Source: Acinetobacter sp. TGL-Y2 (GTDB lineage: Bacteria; Pseudomonadota; Gammaproteobacteria; Pseudomonadales; Moraxellaceae). From it: 64,000 nucleotides of DNA. The position numbers were made by a program, and so were the translations under genes. The notes below the pieces were generated by a model. That model was not told the DNA's origin. It worked only from the letters and a program-made list of their open reading frames with translations, and ran no database searches. Numbering within the stretch: position 1 is the stretch's first letter; each line of letters opens with the position of its first letter. Of this stretch, positions 9,124 to 21,977 are shown piece after piece. The stretch is taken from the NCBI RefSeq assembly GCF_001612555.1, contig NZ_CP015110.1, forward strand, positions 3,038,001-3,102,000. The letters run 5' to 3'.

Positions 9124-10011
9124 TTAGCTGTATAAAACAGGCTGCTCTTCTTGGAAACTGTCCATTTGGTATTCATTCGCCAGTTTATTTTTCCAATGTT
9201 CAACCAGATCGCTATAGTCAATTTCAGATGGATGAAAATCTTTTTTATAATAGGATAAATATTCAGGGATCAATTCAATCAACATTTTTGAGACCAGATA
9301 CACACCATATAAGTTACCTGATACTTTAGGCAGGCTCTTTTTATAATCTTGCATAAACAAACGACTGGCTGAATAAAAAGTAAGACTGGCAAAACCCGTG
9401 GTTACACTACGCATGATCGTACGGCGTACTTTGTCATCTTTATACACGGCTTGATAGACATCGAATGCCACAGCGCGATGCTCAATTTCTTCAATGGCAT
9501 GCCAGACCCAAAGCTTGGTCGCATCTTCATCTAAAGTACTTAAAATCTCAGGATGTCTCAGTATATAACCACCTAACAGCGCCGTAAAATGCTCAAAGGC
9601 ACAGGTAATGGCAAGCTGAAACTTGGGATGCACGGTACGAATAAATTCATCACGACGCGCCAACCATGCTTGGAAACTGTCCAGCTGATAATCGTCTCTG
9701 CGCCAAGCATCGTTAAACTCAGCATGGGCTTTAGAGTGCATCGCCTCTTGCCCAATAAAAGCAGCGACTTGCGCCTGCAGATGTTCACTTTTCACTTTAT
9801 CACGCACGTTTCGGACGCTGTGTACAAAAAACTGTTCCCCAATAGGAAAAGTAGATGACAATGCTGTGAGTAAATGCGACATCACGGGAGAGTTTGCAAA
9901 AAAATGTCTGCGAATGGCTTTCGGGTTATAGCTTAGTCGACGTACCTTAATACCCAATGCTTTTGGGCGGTTTAAATATGATTTTTCTGTCGCCACATGC
10001 GTTATTGTCAT
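9124..10011 (-). CDS. Predicted metal-dependent hydrolase (PF10118-type)
   Basis: 295-residue protein of the predicted metal-dependent hydrolase family, which has a ferritin-like helical fold. The family's metal ligands are visible as successive Glu and His motifs: GEQFFVHSVR, FIGQEAMHSKAH, CAFEHFTA and HAIEEIEHRAVAFDVY. The substrate is unknown. The protein is mainly helical, without a signal peptide. A ribosome-binding site (TAGGG) precedes the ATG. It is monocistronic and convergent with the mrp operon. The family assignment is good; the biochemical function is not established from the sequence. Confidence 0.85.
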   Translation of the reverse strand: MTITHVATEKSYLNRPKALGIKVRRLSYNPKAIRRHFFANSPVMSHLLTALSSTFPIGEQFFVHSVRNVRDKVKSEHLQAQVAAFIGQEAMHSKAHAEFNDAWRRDDYQLDSFQAWLARRDEFIRTVHPKFQLAITCAFEHFTALLGGYILRHPEILSTLDEDATKLWVWHAIEEIEHRAVAFDVYQAVYKDDKVRRTIMRSVTTGFASLTFYSASRLFMQDYKKSLPKVSGNLYGVYLVSKMLIELIPEYLSYYKKDFHPSEIDYSDLVEHWKNKLANEYQMDSFQEEQPVLYS

Positions 10012-10244
10012 GGTCTAAACCCTACATTTGTTGGAATTTATCCTTATCTTCTCAGATGCTTTATTTTTGTACATTGCAAAAATCGACACGATAAACGGCC
10101 GATTAGACATTTTGCCAACCTGAACACATTATAGCGGCGTTTGATTTTATTTTAATTGATAAAAATCAATGATTTTTCAAAATCCAATTGAGGCTTGTAT
10201 TTTCAGGATTTGTCAGACAAAACTCGATCAATTTAGCCGAGCGA

Positions 10245-10271
10245 TACTAAAAAACCCACCGAAGTGGGTTT
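10245..10271 (-). terminator. Rho-independent terminator of gltBD
   Basis: AAACCCAC (10252-10259), loop of four, GTGGGTTT (10264-10271). On the minus strand this is followed by a run of T, 30 bases after the gltD stop. Confidence 0.8.
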
Positions 10272-10300
10272 AATTGAATAGATGGCTTCTACTTAGAAAA

Positions 10301-11746
<1,446 letters not shown>

Positions 11747-11792
11747 TCAGTTTTATCCTGCTACACCTGCCTATATATCTGCAGTCGTGGAA

Positions 11793-14700
11793 TTATTGTG
11801 GATCAGCTTGAGTGGTTTTTAACAAAGTCTGCAAGTTTGCAGCTTTGGGTTTCACCAGCCAAAATTTACGGCTGTAGAAATCAAACTCGTTGCGGATCTT
11901 ATAGGCCCAAGCACTTCCAGTTTCTTGAATATGCTCATCCAAAATGCGAAGCAAGAATCCTTGATGTTCTTCCATCGCTTCGGTTGAAATACGGTTTAGC
12001 TCGATTAGTTCATGATTATAGTGATCGACAAAGTCATTTTCTAAATCCAATACATAAGCAAAACCACCGGTCATCCCTGCACCGAAGTTGTGTCCGACTT
12101 TACCCAGCACAGTTACGATACCACCCGTCATATATTCGCAGCAGTGATCACCTGCACCTTCAATGACCGCAAATGCACCTGAGTTACGCACTGCAAAACG
12201 CTCACCTGCCGTACCTGCTGCAAAGACTTTACCGCCTGTTGCACCGTACAAACACGTGTTACCAATGATCGCGGTTTCTTGAGTCTGAAATGGTGAACCT
12301 TTGGGTGGGAAGATTGAGATACGACCGCCCGCCATCCCTTTACCGACATAGTCATTGGCATCACCTTCAAGTTTAATATGAAGGCCACCCGCATTCCATA
12401 CACCTAAAGATTGACCCGCAGTACCGGTTAAGTTCATTTTAACTGGATGTGCTTCCATACTTAAGTTGCCATAGCGACGTGCAATTTCACCAGAAATACG
12501 TGCACCAATTGAACGGTCACAGTTACCAATCTTGAAACTGTATTCGCCGCCTGTACCTGCTTCAATTGCAGGCAGCATTTCCGCAACCATCTTCTCTGCA
12601 AGAATACCTTTATCAAACGGTGCATTGCCTTCAACTTGACAATACTGTGCCTTACCTTCCGCAGAAGGATGTGATTCGAGCAGTGCACTCAAATCTAAGT
12701 GTCCTTGTTTCTCTGTTTCACCTGGAAGCATCTCTAATAAATCAGTGCGTCCAATCAAATCTTTTAAACGAGACACACCGAGAGCTGCGAGCCATTCACG
12801 GGTTTCTTCAGCCATAAAATGGAAGAAATTAATCAGCATTTCAGGCTCACCAATATAATGTTCCTGACGTAAATGATCTTGCTGAGTCGCAACGCCAGTC
12901 GCACAGTTATTCAGGTGGCAAATACGGAGGTATTTACAACCGAGTGCAATCATTGGTGTTGAACCAAAGCCAAAGCTTTCTGCACCTAAAATCGCCGCTT
13001 TCACTACGTCCAGACCCGTTTTTAAACCACCATCAGTTTGTACACGGACTTTGCCACGTAAGTCATTGACGCGAAGAGCTTGATGCGCTTCCGAAAGACC
13101 CAATTCCCATGGAGAACCAGCATGGTGGATTGAAGACAATGGGGATGCCGCCGTACCACCGTCATAACCCGAAATGGTAATGAAGTCGGCATAAGCTTTT
13201 GCCACACCTGCCGCAATTGTACCTACACCCGGCTCAGATACTAATTTGACTGAAACCATCGCTTGCGGATTGACTTGTTTTAAGTCAAAGATCAGCTGTG
13301 ATAAATCTTCAATTGAATAAATATCATGATGCGGCGGTGGAGAAATTAAGGTCACACCCGGCACTGAATAACGTAAACGTGCAATTAAGCCATTCACTTT
13401 ACCACCGGGTAACTGACCGCCTTCACCTGGTTTTGCGCCTTGTGCGACTTTAATTTGCAGCACTTCAGCAGAAGTTAAGTACGCTGGTGTTACACCAAAA
13501 CGACCTGAAGCAATTTGTTTAATTTTCGAATTACGAATGGTGCCATAACGCGCCGGATCTTCACCGCCCTCACCAGAGTTTGAACGACCACCAATCGTGT
13601 TCATAGCAATCGCAATCGCTTCATGTGCCTCAGGTGACAACGCCCCAAGTGACATGCCTGCTGAATCAAAGCGCGGTAAAATCTCTGCAACTGCTTCAAC
13701 TTGATCAAGCGGAATGGAGTTGTCTGTTTTAAGTTTGAGTAAATCGCGAATCGTTGCTACAGGACGGCTATTCACCAGTTCTGCATATTCTTTAAAGTCA
13801 GCATATTGACCCGAACGAACTGACTTATGTAAAGCGTTAATCACATCGGGATTAAAGGCGTGATATTCCTTATCATAAACAAATTTAAGCAGTCCACCTT
13901 GTTCAATCGGCTTACGCGCTTTCCATGCCAAATCTGCCAATTTTTTTAAGTCATTTTCAAGGTCAACGAAGGTTGCGCCTTTAATTCGACTTGGCACACC
14001 AATGAAGCATTTATTCACGACTTCTTCAGAAAGTCCCACGGCTTCAAACAACTGACCACCGCGGTAAGAAGCAACCGTTGAAATCCCCATTTTAGACAGG
14101 ACTTTAAGTAAACCTTTTTCAATACCTTTACGGAAGTTAGATTGAGCATGAATGGGATCACCCAATAACTCACCTTTTGCAATCAAATCATTAATCACAT
14201 CATAAGCAAGGTAAGGATAAATCGCAGTTGCACCAAAGCCTAAAATCACGGCAAATTGATGCGCATCACGTGCCAGTGCTGTTTCGACAATAATATTGGC
14301 ATCGGTACGTAAACCCACCTGAATAAGATGGTGATGAATCGCACCGGTCACCATTGCAGCATTGGCAGGTAAAAAGCCTCGACGAATTTTGCGATCCGAA
14401 ATCACCAGTAAGGTTTTACCCTGACGAATCGCTTGTGCCGCTTCCTCACAAATCCGTGAGATCGCAGCTTCTGAACCTTCAGCTTCTGGATAGTTTAAAT
14501 CAATATCAGCGATTTCATAACCTTTACGACCCAGTGTACGAATTTGGTGCATTTTTGAATTTGAAAGCACGGGGCTTGAAATAATCAAGCGATCTGCATG
14601 TTCTGGGCTTTGCTCAAACACGTTTTGCTCACGACCGAGACAGGTCTCAAGTGACATCACGATCGATTCACGTAATGGATCAATCGGTGGGTTGGTCACT

Positions 14701-16274
14701 TGCGCAAATTGCTGACGGAAATAGTCCGACACATGACGAACTTGACGTGACAGGACTGCCATTGGCGTGTCATCACCCATTGAGCCTACAGCTTCTTGAC
14801 CGCTTTCTGCGATTGGGCGAAGCAGTTGATCACGCTCTTCAAAGGTCACCATAAACATTTTTTGGGCAGCTTTGAGGTCATCCCCTTTTAAGCCTTGATC
14901 ACATAAATACTCTTCAAGCTCTGGACTGCCGTGTACACGCACAGAATTTTCGCGTAACCATTCACGATATGGACGCATTTTTTTCAAATGATTGCTAACA
15001 TCTTGGGTATCGAGCATTTTGCCGGTAAAGGTATCAATGACCAAAATCTGACCGGGACCGACGCGACCTTTAGACACCACGTCTTCAGGCTGATAGCCCC
15101 AAACGCCAATTTCTGAAGCTAAAGTAATATACCCATTTTTGGTAATCACCCAACGCGCAGGACGTAAACCATTACGGTCCAGCATACAAATCGCATGACG
15201 ACCATCTTGAATTACAAGTCCCGCAGGCCCATCCCAAGCTTCCATATGCTTTGAGTTAAATTCGTAAAATGCACGTAGATCTGCATCTAAAGTTTCCACG
15301 TTTTGCCATGCAGGTGGAACCAGCATACGCAGTGCACGGAACAGATCCATGCCCCCACCCACCAAGATTTCAAGCATATTGTCTAAACTTGAAGAATCTG
15401 AACCAGTACGGTTCACAATCGGATTGAACTCGGTCAGACCCGGTAACAGCGGATTTTCAAATTTAGGTACACGTGCCATCGCCCAGTTACGGTTTGCAGT
15501 AATGGTATTAATTTCACCATTGTGTGCCAAATAACGAAACGGCTGAGCCAAAGGCCAACGCGGTAAGGTATTGGTTGAGAAGCGCTGATGGAACACCACA
15601 ATATGCGATGCAAGCTCGGGATTGGCAAGATCTGTATAAAAGTCTGCAATCGCCTCAGGCATCATCAAGCCTTTATAGGTGATGACGGTCGAACAGAGTG
15701 TAGTGACATAAAATGAGCTGTCATTAACCAACAGCTGTTCTGCACGGCGACGCGCCAAGAACAATTTACGGTTAAACTCAACCTCAGTCAGACCCATTGG
15801 GCAGTTGACAATGATCTGCTCAAAAGCAGGCATTGAACGTAGGGCGATTTCACCCAGAGCATCGACATTGGTCGGTACGACACGCCAAGCCAAGACTTTC
15901 AAGCCTTCAGATTCAATTTCTTTGCTTAAAACTTGTTTTGAATGTGCGGCAATGGCAGGATCTAGATTTAAAAATACTGTACCGACAGCAAAAATCTCAC
16001 TTAAAGTGATATCACTGATTTTTTTGGCTTCATTACGGAAGAATTGTTTTGGCATCGCCAAAAGTAGACCACAACCATCGCCAGTTTTGCCATCAGCTGC
16101 AATACCACCACGGTGCGTCATGCAACTTAAACTATGAATCGCGGTCTTGACCAAGTCATGACTTGCATCGCCTTGCATATGGGCGATTAATCCGAAACCA
16201 CAGTTATCTTTGAACTCATCCGGTTGGTATAAACCTTTAGCGGGAGCTACAGTATTAGGCGATGGCATGTGCAT
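11793..16274 (-). CDS. gltB: Glutamate synthase (NADPH) large subunit
   Basis: Alpha subunit of glutamate synthase, 1493 residues from the chosen start. The class II amidotransferase nucleophile follows a short propeptide: Cys25 in [11 protein letters not shown] becomes the N-terminal residue after processing. The FMN-binding synthase domain lies in the middle to C-terminal part (for example [20 protein letters not shown] and [12 protein letters not shown]). The 3Fe-4S cysteines lie near [15 protein letters not shown], and the C-terminal GXGXG beta-helix domain comes last. The frame is open to 16322, but the ATG at 16274 has AGAAGGG at correct spacing and gives a normal propeptide, so it is preferred. 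Transcribed with gltD; nitrogen regulation is probable but no site was identified. Confidence 0.96.
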   Translation of the reverse strand: MHMPSPNTVAPAKGLYQPDEFKDNCGFGLIAHMQGDASHDLVKTAIHSLSCMTHRGGIAADGKTGDGCGLLLAMPKQFFRNEAKKISDITLSEIFAVGTVFLNLDPAIAAHSKQVLSKEIESEGLKVLAWRVVPTNVDALGEIALRSMPAFEQIIVNCPMGLTEVEFNRKLFLARRRAEQLLVNDSSFYVTTLCSTVITYKGLMMPEAIADFYTDLANPELASHIVVFHQRFSTNTLPRWPLAQPFRYLAHNGEINTITANRNWAMARVPKFENPLLPGLTEFNPIVNRTGSDSSSLDNMLEILVGGGMDLFRALRMLVPPAWQNVETLDADLRAFYEFNSKHMEAWDGPAGLVIQDGRHAICMLDRNGLRPARWVITKNGYITLASEIGVWGYQPEDVVSKGRVGPGQILVIDTFTGKMLDTQDVSNHLKKMRPYREWLRENSVRVHGSPELEEYLCDQGLKGDDLKAAQKMFMVTFEERDQLLRPIAESGQEAVGSMGDDTPMAVLSRQVRHVSDYFRQQFAQVTNPPIDPLRESIVMSLETCLGREQNVFEQSPEHADRLIISSPVLSNSKMHQIRTLGRKGYEIADIDLNYPEAEGSEAAISRICEEAAQAIRQGKTLLVISDRKIRRGFLPANAAMVTGAIHHHLIQVGLRTDANIIVETALARDAHQFAVILGFGATAIYPYLAYDVINDLIAKGELLGDPIHAQSNFRKGIEKGLLKVLSKMGISTVASYRGGQLFEAVGLSEEVVNKCFIGVPSRIKGATFVDLENDLKKLADLAWKARKPIEQGGLLKFVYDKEYHAFNPDVINALHKSVRSGQYADFKEYAELVNSRPVATIRDLLKLKTDNSIPLDQVEAVAEILPRFDSAGMSLGALSPEAHEAIAIAMNTIGGRSNSGEGGEDPARYGTIRNSKIKQIASGRFGVTPAYLTSAEVLQIKVAQGAKPGEGGQLPGGKVNGLIARLRYSVPGVTLISPPPHHDIYSIEDLSQLIFDLKQVNPQAMVSVKLVSEPGVGTIAAGVAKAYADFITISGYDGGTAASPLSSIHHAGSPWELGLSEAHQALRVNDLRGKVRVQTDGGLKTGLDVVKAAILGAESFGFGSTPMIALGCKYLRICHLNNCATGVATQQDHLRQEHYIGEPEMLINFFHFMAEETREWLAALGVSRLKDLIGRTDLLEMLPGETEKQGHLDLSALLESHPSAEGKAQYCQVEGNAPFDKGILAEKMVAEMLPAIEAGTGGEYSFKIGNCDRSIGARISGEIARRYGNLSMEAHPVKMNLTGTAGQSLGVWNAGGLHIKLEGDANDYVGKGMAGGRISIFPPKGSPFQTQETAIIGNTCLYGATGGKVFAAGTAGERFAVRNSGAFAVIEGAGDHCCEYMTGGIVTVLGKVGHNFGAGMTGGFAYVLDLENDFVDHYNHELIELNRISTEAMEEHQGFLLRILDEHIQETGSAWAYKIRNEFDFYSRKFWLVKPKAANLQTLLKTTQADPQ

Positions 16275-16697
16275 AGCGTACCCTTCTTTCGACATGGCCC
16301 TGATGGGGCAAAACGTATTCAAATTTATAATTGACGATATAACTGACGATTGTATTCTTCAAAACAAAGAGATCATTTTTTCTTCTTTGTTCCAAGCAGT
16401 ATACTCTGATTCAACACCACAAATATTTGGCTGTATTTGCACTTATTTAAAGCAGATTCACCACTCCCAATCGCACACCAATGCAAGTTCTTCGCGCCAA
16501 AACAGGGACAATTTGCTTGACTGATGCACTATTAAAGCAATAAACATGCCAATTCATTACTCTTATTTCTATTGGATTTGCTGAGCAGCGTTCACAATAT
16601 GAATCCTGCTTAAGCACCAATTTGGATCCCAAATATCGCACTATTAATGTGCATCCAACAACCTGATTTTATCGAAATGCGCTATTTTGATTCTATT
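16275..16697. other. Intergenic region holding the gltB promoter
   Basis: 423 bases between the SPOR gene and gltB, both on the minus strand. No plausible gene. On the minus strand TTTTGA, 17 bases, TATATC is a weak promoter candidate within about 90 bases of gltB. A small palindrome, ATTTGG-ATC-CCAAAT, lies near 16619-16633. No clear terminator for the aro/SPOR transcript was found. Confidence 0.35.
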
Positions 16698-17555
16698 TTA
16701 ATTAAATGGATCACTAATTTGAGTATCTGCTGGTTTATTTGCAGGCGCAGGTTTTGGTGCTTCTTTTTGAACTGGTTGATCGACTACAGATTGAGAGCGT
16801 TTCACATCAACAACATTACCCACCTGATCTTTACGTGTGATGGTGGTCGTTGTCGTCGTTTTTGCGGGATCAATCGGCGCGTTAAGCACAGGTTTAGGTG
16901 GTACAATCAGTGATTCATCAATTAAAGGCAGCGGTGCAGACTTTAATTTCACTTGATAGAGTTTCTTATTTCCAATCAGTTCTTCAGAACCCAGGTCATT
17001 GACTAAAGCTTTATACTCTTCAAATTTCTTCGCCACTGGTTTAACTGAGGCTGGAAACTGAAAAGGTAACTTTATAATCTCATCTTTGGCTTGATTTTGA
17101 TTTTTAAAATTGCCCAACCCAAGTACATATTGTTCAATCTGATCTTCACCGCTTAAACGGAAATAGATGAAATTTTTTCGATCGGTTTGTTTCAATAAAA
17201 AGCTTTTGATCACATCTTCATTACTGACACGAAACAGTTCGACAAACCAATTTTTCTGATTGTCTTGAATAAATTTGGTGCCACGAAATTCAGCCAAGTG
17301 ATTTCCAGATGCGACTTTTCGAGCAGTCAAAGCCAATGGTCTTACTTCTTCGGTTAAACCACCCAAATGCGTAGTTGCAGCCACTTTTTCAGGCTGAATC
17401 AGCACTTGGGTTTCTTCGATATGTTTAGATTGCGTCAGAAGCGCCTTAGTGTCAGTCATCATCCAAAACACTGCTGCAAAAATCAAACACAGTAAACCAC
17501 CCACCAACCAAATATACTGTTGAATATTTTGCCAATTCGAATGCTTTACTATCAT
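16698..17555 (-). CDS. DamX-like SPOR-domain membrane protein
   Basis: 285-residue bitopic inner-membrane protein with a short cytoplasmic N-terminus and one transmembrane helix (about residues 14-33). The periplasmic segment from about 103 to 190 resembles the SPOR domain of enterobacterial DamX. It starts NWFVELFRVSNEDVIKSFL, has the YVLGLGNFKNQNQAKDEI strand-helix, and then the LPFQFPASVKPVAKKFEEY tail that matches the C-terminal part of the DamX domain. SPOR domains bind denuded glycan strands at the division septum. Unlike DamX, the SPOR domain is followed by a roughly 90-residue Pro/Lys/Thr-rich tail. The position directly after aroK-aroB matches damX in enterics, which supports the assignment. 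It starts ten bases after aroB. Confidence 0.72.
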   Translation of the reverse strand: MIVKHSNWQNIQQYIWLVGGLLCLIFAAVFWMMTDTKALLTQSKHIEETQVLIQPEKVAATTHLGGLTEEVRPLALTARKVASGNHLAEFRGTKFIQDNQKNWFVELFRVSNEDVIKSFLLKQTDRKNFIYFRLSGEDQIEQYVLGLGNFKNQNQAKDEIIKLPFQFPASVKPVAKKFEEYKALVNDLGSEELIGNKKLYQVKLKSAPLPLIDESLIVPPKPVLNAPIDPAKTTTTTTITRKDQVGNVVDVKRSQSVVDQPVQKEAPKPAPANKPADTQISDPFN

Positions 17556-17565
17556 GCTTTTTCTC

Positions 17566-18645
17566 TTATTGCTGATTACGCAAAATCGCTTGTTTCATCA
17601 ATTCAACATCAAAATCTTTGGTAATTATGGCTTGACCCAATGACTTCATTAAAACCAAGCGCAACTGACCATTCAACACTTTTTTGTCATGCGACATATA
17701 AGCCAAAAATTCATCTAATGGAATTTTCGGACATTTTATCGGTAATTTTGCAGCGACAATAATGTTTTTTGTACGCTCGAGATCTGCCGCAGAAATCCAT
17801 CCCATCAAATGTGACAAGTCTGCCGCCATGACCATGCCTGTCGCAACTGCTTCACCATGCAGCCATTCACCATACCCCAAATACGATTCGATCGCATGAC
17901 CAAAGGTATGTCCCAGATTTAATAAAGCACGTTCACCCTGCTCTTTCTCATCATTGGCCACAATTCGCGCTTTATGTGCACATGAGCGATATACCGCTTC
18001 TGCCAGTAATTCGGGATTACCCCCCACCAAGCCTTGCATATTATCTTCAAGCCAAACCAGAAAATCCACATCACCCAGCAAAGCATATTTAATGACTTCA
18101 GATAATCCTGCTGACAGTTCTCGCTCAGGCAAAGTGCTGAGCTGTGCCATATCGGCAAGCACCACTTGGGGCTGTTGGAACGCGCCCAACATATTTTTAC
18201 CCAACGGATGATTGATCCCGGTTTTTCCGCCTACGCTTGAATCCACTTGAGATAAAAGCGTGGTCGGTACCTGAATGAAATACACACCGCGCTGGAAACA
18301 GGCTGACGCAAAGCCTGCCATATCGCCAATCACACCGCCACCTAAAGCAAGCACTGTACAATCACGGTTAAAACCTTGCTCAAGCAAGGCATCAAAAATC
18401 AGGTTGAGATGTTCGATATTTTTATACTTCTCACCATCAGGCAACACACAGGTTTTAACGGTTTTACCTAAAGTTTCAATAGCTGAAATATAATGCTCAA
18501 GATATAAGGGTTTAACCGTGGTATTGGTCACGATCATGACCTGCTGACCATGAATATAAGGCGCGAGCAATTCTTTTGGATTTAAATGACTGCCAATAAA
18601 GATGGGATAACGACGATCGCCTAATTCTACGTGTAAGGTTTGCAT
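17566..18645 (-). CDS. aroB: 3-dehydroquinate synthase
   Basis: 359-residue cytoplasmic enzyme converting DAHP to 3-dehydroquinate, step two of the shikimate pathway. It needs NAD and a divalent metal. Visible motifs: [15 protein letters not shown] near residue 100, the [29 protein letters not shown] segment near residues 127-150, and the metal-binding GHTFGHAIE near 244-252. Length is normal. It lies 25 bases after aroK and 10 before the SPOR gene, in the pil-aro transcription unit. Confidence 0.97.
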   Translation of the reverse strand: MQTLHVELGDRRYPIFIGSHLNPKELLAPYIHGQQVMIVTNTTVKPLYLEHYISAIETLGKTVKTCVLPDGEKYKNIEHLNLIFDALLEQGFNRDCTVLALGGGVIGDMAGFASACFQRGVYFIQVPTTLLSQVDSSVGGKTGINHPLGKNMLGAFQQPQVVLADMAQLSTLPERELSAGLSEVIKYALLGDVDFLVWLEDNMQGLVGGNPELLAEAVYRSCAHKARIVANDEKEQGERALLNLGHTFGHAIESYLGYGEWLHGEAVATGMVMAADLSHLMGWISAADLERTKNIIVAAKLPIKCPKIPLDEFLAYMSHDKKVLNGQLRLVLMKSLGQAIITKDFDVELMKQAILRNQQ

Positions 18646-18670
18646 GATTTTAAAGCCAATTTAAATAAGA

Positions 18671-19213
18671 TTAGTTCAACTCTTTTGCCACAATCAGCTG
18701 CAATATTTTCTGCGCAAGATCACGCGCTGCACCCTGATTGGTTTCAATAATATGATGCGCAACATCACGATACAGTGGATCTCGAGCTTGCAGTAAGTCT
18801 CTTAATTTTTTTTCTGGGTTTTCGACTTGCAGTAGAGGTCTATTTTTATCGCGGTAAGTGCGTTGTAGTTGAATTTCAACAGGTGTATATAAATAAATAA
18901 CGATGCCGCGTGCTTTTAAATAATCACGATTGACGACTTGCGTGACTGCTCCGCCGCCAGTAGCAATCACTAAATTATTTTTGGAGGTTAAATCATCAAT
19001 CACTAAAGATTCACGATGACGAAATCCTTGCTCACCCTCTTTTTCAAAAATCCATGGGATGGTCGCCCCAGTTTTTCTTTCTATTTCGTGATCACTGTCG
19101 AGAAATTCCCGATGGAGTAATTCCGCTAGATGTCGACCAACTGTTGTTTTCCCTGCTCCCATGGGCCCTACCAAATAAATATTCGGTAGAGATTCAAACT
19201 CTTTGCTCGGCAA
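18671..19213 (-). CDS. aroK: Shikimate kinase
   Basis: 180-residue kinase phosphorylating shikimate with ATP, step five of the shikimate pathway. P-loop GPMGAGKT at residues 16-23, the shikimate-binding DSDHEIERKTG near residue 40, and the GGG motif (ATGGGAV) near residue 85. The start codon is TTG with AGGTGA a few bases upstream; no ATG or GTG lies before the P-loop. Located 36 bases after pilQ, so probably expressed from the pil promoter as well. Confidence 0.95.
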   Translation of the reverse strand: MPSKEFESLPNIYLVGPMGAGKTTVGRHLAELLHREFLDSDHEIERKTGATIPWIFEKEGEQGFRHRESLVIDDLTSKNNLVIATGGGAVTQVVNRDYLKARGIVIYLYTPVEIQLQRTYRDKNRPLLQVENPEKKLRDLLQARDPLYRDVAHHIIETNQGAARDLAQKILQLIVAKELN

Positions 19214-19249
19214 GGAGTCACCTATTGAATTGCTTTCATTGAAAGTATA

Positions 19250-21427
19250 TTAATGATTTCTAGATTGACTGTCATTAACAATTCTTGGTGTCACAAAGAT
19301 TAATAACTCACGCTTACTTTCAGATTTTGAATCACGGCGGAATAAACGTCCAATTGCAGGCAAATCACCTAAAAAAGGCACTTTGGTTTGTTGGTTACGG
19401 GTTTCTTGTTCAAAAATCCCACCCAAAACCACAGTTTCGCCGTTATCCACCAACACATTGGTGTCAATTTCATTCTTGTTCAGAATAATTTCACCATTCG
19501 GTGCAGTGCCTGCGGGGGAGTCACTGGTAATGTTCAGTTTCATTTGAACCTTGCCATCTGGGGTAATACTTGGGGTCACGTCTAAGCTGAGCAGCGCGTC
19601 CTTAAATGATGTGGTTGCAGTGGCTGTCCCACCTGCAGTTTCCGTGGTTTGATACGGAATTTGTTGACCCGAGGCAACTCTAGCCTGTTGTTTATCTGCC
19701 GTGAGTACTTTTGGCGTTGAAATTACTTCGCCATAGCCATCTGCTTGTAGCGCAGAGAGTTCTAAATCCAGCATAAAGTCCGACATATTGATCAGACCAA
19801 AGGCAATTTTACCCGCAGCATTGGCAACACCTAGGTCCACATTTAAATTATCTGGGCGCTGAATATCATATTTACCATCATCATCTGGGTTTTTTAAGTC
19901 CCATAAGGTTTGATCGCTTCCACCGACCAACAGATCATTGTTGCGCGTAATGCCTTGAGACAAAATACCCCATTTCACACCCATCTCTTTGGTGAAATCG
20001 GTGGTTGCACGGACAATACGGGCTTCAATCATCACCTGTTTAACAGAGACATCCAGTAAATCAATCATTTTACGGATTTGGTCAATTTTTTGTGCTGTGT
20101 CATTCACAATTAAGGTGTTGGTACGTGGGTCAAATGAAACTGTACCCCGTGGACTCAACAGCGAACCCACACTATCACCGAGTGGATCAGTGCCTCCACC
20201 TGCATTATTTGTACTTCCAGAATTTGAGCTGTTTTTACCTTGGGTAATCAGCTTTTCAATATCTGTAACCTTAGCGTAGTTTAGCTGGATATATTCAGTT
20301 TGCAGGGGTGACAATTTCACACTTTGTGCAATGGCTTTGGCTTCATCTTCCTCAACTTTAATGAGCTCAGTCACAGGCGCAATCCAGATCACACTGCCGT
20401 TACGGCGTTTGTCTAAATTCTTGGTCTTCAAAACAATATCTAAAGCTTGATCCCAAGGCACATCTTTCAAACGCAAGGTAATATTGCCTTGAACAGTGTC
20501 TGATGCCACCATATTAATGCCAGTAAAATCTGCCAATAACTGCAATACACGTCGAACTTCAATGTCTTGGAAGTCGAGTGAAATTTTATTACCCACATAA
20601 CGCGTCGATGCGACAGTGTTTTTAATGCCTTTTTTCTCTTCAGGACGTTTTAAACTGATGGTCAACTTATCTTCAGCTTGAAACGCCATGTACTCATAGC
20701 TTCCCGTAGACTGAATGGTAATCACACCATTGGCACCATCGTTATAGGCATCCACATTAGATACAGGTGTTGCGAAATCATTCACGTTTAAACGGCGAAT
20801 TAAGTGTGCTGGGATTTTATTGCCCAAAAAGCGCACTACGACTTTACTGCCTTGCTGTTGGACATCGACAGGGGTGTTCGCACCTTGCAAATTCAAAATA
20901 ACTTGTCCTTCACCCGCACTGCCGCGCTGGAAACCAATGTCGGTCAATCCTTGACTTTGTTTATATTCAGGTACTGCGAGACTCGCTAAAGTGCTCGAAG
21001 CCTGGTTATTTATTTTCAAAATAAACATGTTGCCTTCAACGCGCGTGGTGTAATCACCTTTTTGTTTTAAATTGATAGTTAAGCGCGAGCGCTGATCATC
21101 CGACGCCACTTCAACCGATGAAGCTTCAGAGGTCGACACGGGAATATTGCTTTGATTTAAGGCTTGACGTGTTTGATTAAAATCCAAGACTAAACGTGCC
21201 GGGTTATCCAGTTGGTAAGCTTGAGGCTGTGGAGGTAAACCATTGAACATCACACGGACCTCTGTGCCTTGTCCTGGAATTTGCATGGGTATCACATTGG
21301 TCATGGTCATTTGCGCAGATGCAACTTGCATCACAGCGATTGATACGGTTGCCAAGGCAAATTGACGTAACATACTGTTCATAGACTGATGATCCCTACC
21401 CCAAAAATTTTCTACACTATTTTTCAT
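19250..21427 (-). CDS. pilQ: Type IV pilus secretin PilQ (ComQ-type)
   Basis: 725-residue outer-membrane secretin that forms the pore for type IV pili and, in Acinetobacter, DNA uptake. A signal peptide ends near VMQVASA (about residue 39). AMIN domains occupy roughly residues 40-260, then an STN/N0 domain (SLDFQDIEVRRVLQLLADFTG near 290), an N1 secretin domain near 370-470, and the C-terminal secretin barrel region with VPFLGDLPAIGRLFRRD and LLIFVTPRIV. A Gly/Ser/Asn-rich linker lies near 395-410. AAGGA precedes the chosen ATG; a second ATG at 21382 lacks good spacing. Last pil gene of the operon, followed by aroK. Confidence 0.95.
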   Translation of the reverse strand: MKNSVENFWGRDHQSMNSMLRQFALATVSIAVMQVASAQMTMTNVIPMQIPGQGTEVRVMFNGLPPQPQAYQLDNPARLVLDFNQTRQALNQSNIPVSTSEASSVEVASDDQRSRLTINLKQKGDYTTRVEGNMFILKINNQASSTLASLAVPEYKQSQGLTDIGFQRGSAGEGQVILNLQGANTPVDVQQQGSKVVVRFLGNKIPAHLIRRLNVNDFATPVSNVDAYNDGANGVITIQSTGSYEYMAFQAEDKLTISLKRPEEKKGIKNTVASTRYVGNKISLDFQDIEVRRVLQLLADFTGINMVASDTVQGNITLRLKDVPWDQALDIVLKTKNLDKRRNGSVIWIAPVTELIKVEEDEAKAIAQSVKLSPLQTEYIQLNYAKVTDIEKLITQGKNSSNSGSTNNAGGGTDPLGDSVGSLLSPRGTVSFDPRTNTLIVNDTAQKIDQIRKMIDLLDVSVKQVMIEARIVRATTDFTKEMGVKWGILSQGITRNNDLLVGGSDQTLWDLKNPDDDGKYDIQRPDNLNVDLGVANAAGKIAFGLINMSDFMLDLELSALQADGYGEVISTPKVLTADKQQARVASGQQIPYQTTETAGGTATATTSFKDALLSLDVTPSITPDGKVQMKLNITSDSPAGTAPNGEIILNKNEIDTNVLVDNGETVVLGGIFEQETRNQQTKVPFLGDLPAIGRLFRRDSKSESKRELLIFVTPRIVNDSQSRNH

Positions 21428-21446
21428 TGTTATTCCTTATTTCGTC

Positions 21447-21977
21447 TTAATCCACTGGACCAATCAAAACCAAACTTCGTGGTCTTTCGATATAACCATC
21501 TCTACCATCTGGCACGATTTCCAATAGATCAATACGTGTCGGCGTAATATTGACAATACGACCTTGATTAACGCCTATATAACTGCCGCGTTGGACTTTC
21601 TCAATTTCACCATCAGGCGTTTGAATCAGCGCCAAAATTCGACCGTTCGCATTTTTCATACTACCTTTGAGGTTTAAACTTTCAAGGGCATAACTTTCTA
21701 AAGGCTGTGGTGGTCGAGCAAAGTTTGGGTAAACGCGTTTGCCAGACATGACCTTTAACTCTTTCGCGAGTGAATTTGGCAACACTGGGCTACGTAGTTG
21801 ATGTGCTGAGTAGTTAAAGGTCGGCACTGGATTAAATACTGGTGCTGGCTCAATCGGCAAAGGAGCCTGACTACGAATATTCGCCATTTCCTGATTCACT
21901 GCATCAATGCGTGACTCACAGCCGGTTAAGATCACCAACATGAGTAAACCACATGAAATCTTCCAATTTTTTATCAC
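21447..21977 (-). CDS. pilP: Type IV pilus assembly lipoprotein PilP
   Basis: 176-residue inner-membrane lipoprotein that links the PilMNO platform to the PilQ secretin. The lipobox is LTGC with Cys20 after a hydrophobic signal. A flexible proline-rich region follows, and the C-terminal beta domain includes LKGSMKNANGRILALIQTPDGEI, shown here in part as LKGSMKNANGR and ALIQTPDG, plus GVNQGRIVNI. The start overlaps the pilO stop by four bases. Normal length. Confidence 0.93.
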   Translation of the reverse strand: MIKNWKISCGLLMLVILTGCESRIDAVNQEMANIRSQAPLPIEPAPVFNPVPTFNYSAHQLRSPVLPNSLAKELKVMSGKRVYPNFARPPQPLESYALESLNLKGSMKNANGRILALIQTPDGEIEKVQRGSYIGVNQGRIVNITPTRIDLLEIVPDGRDGYIERPRSLVLIGPVD

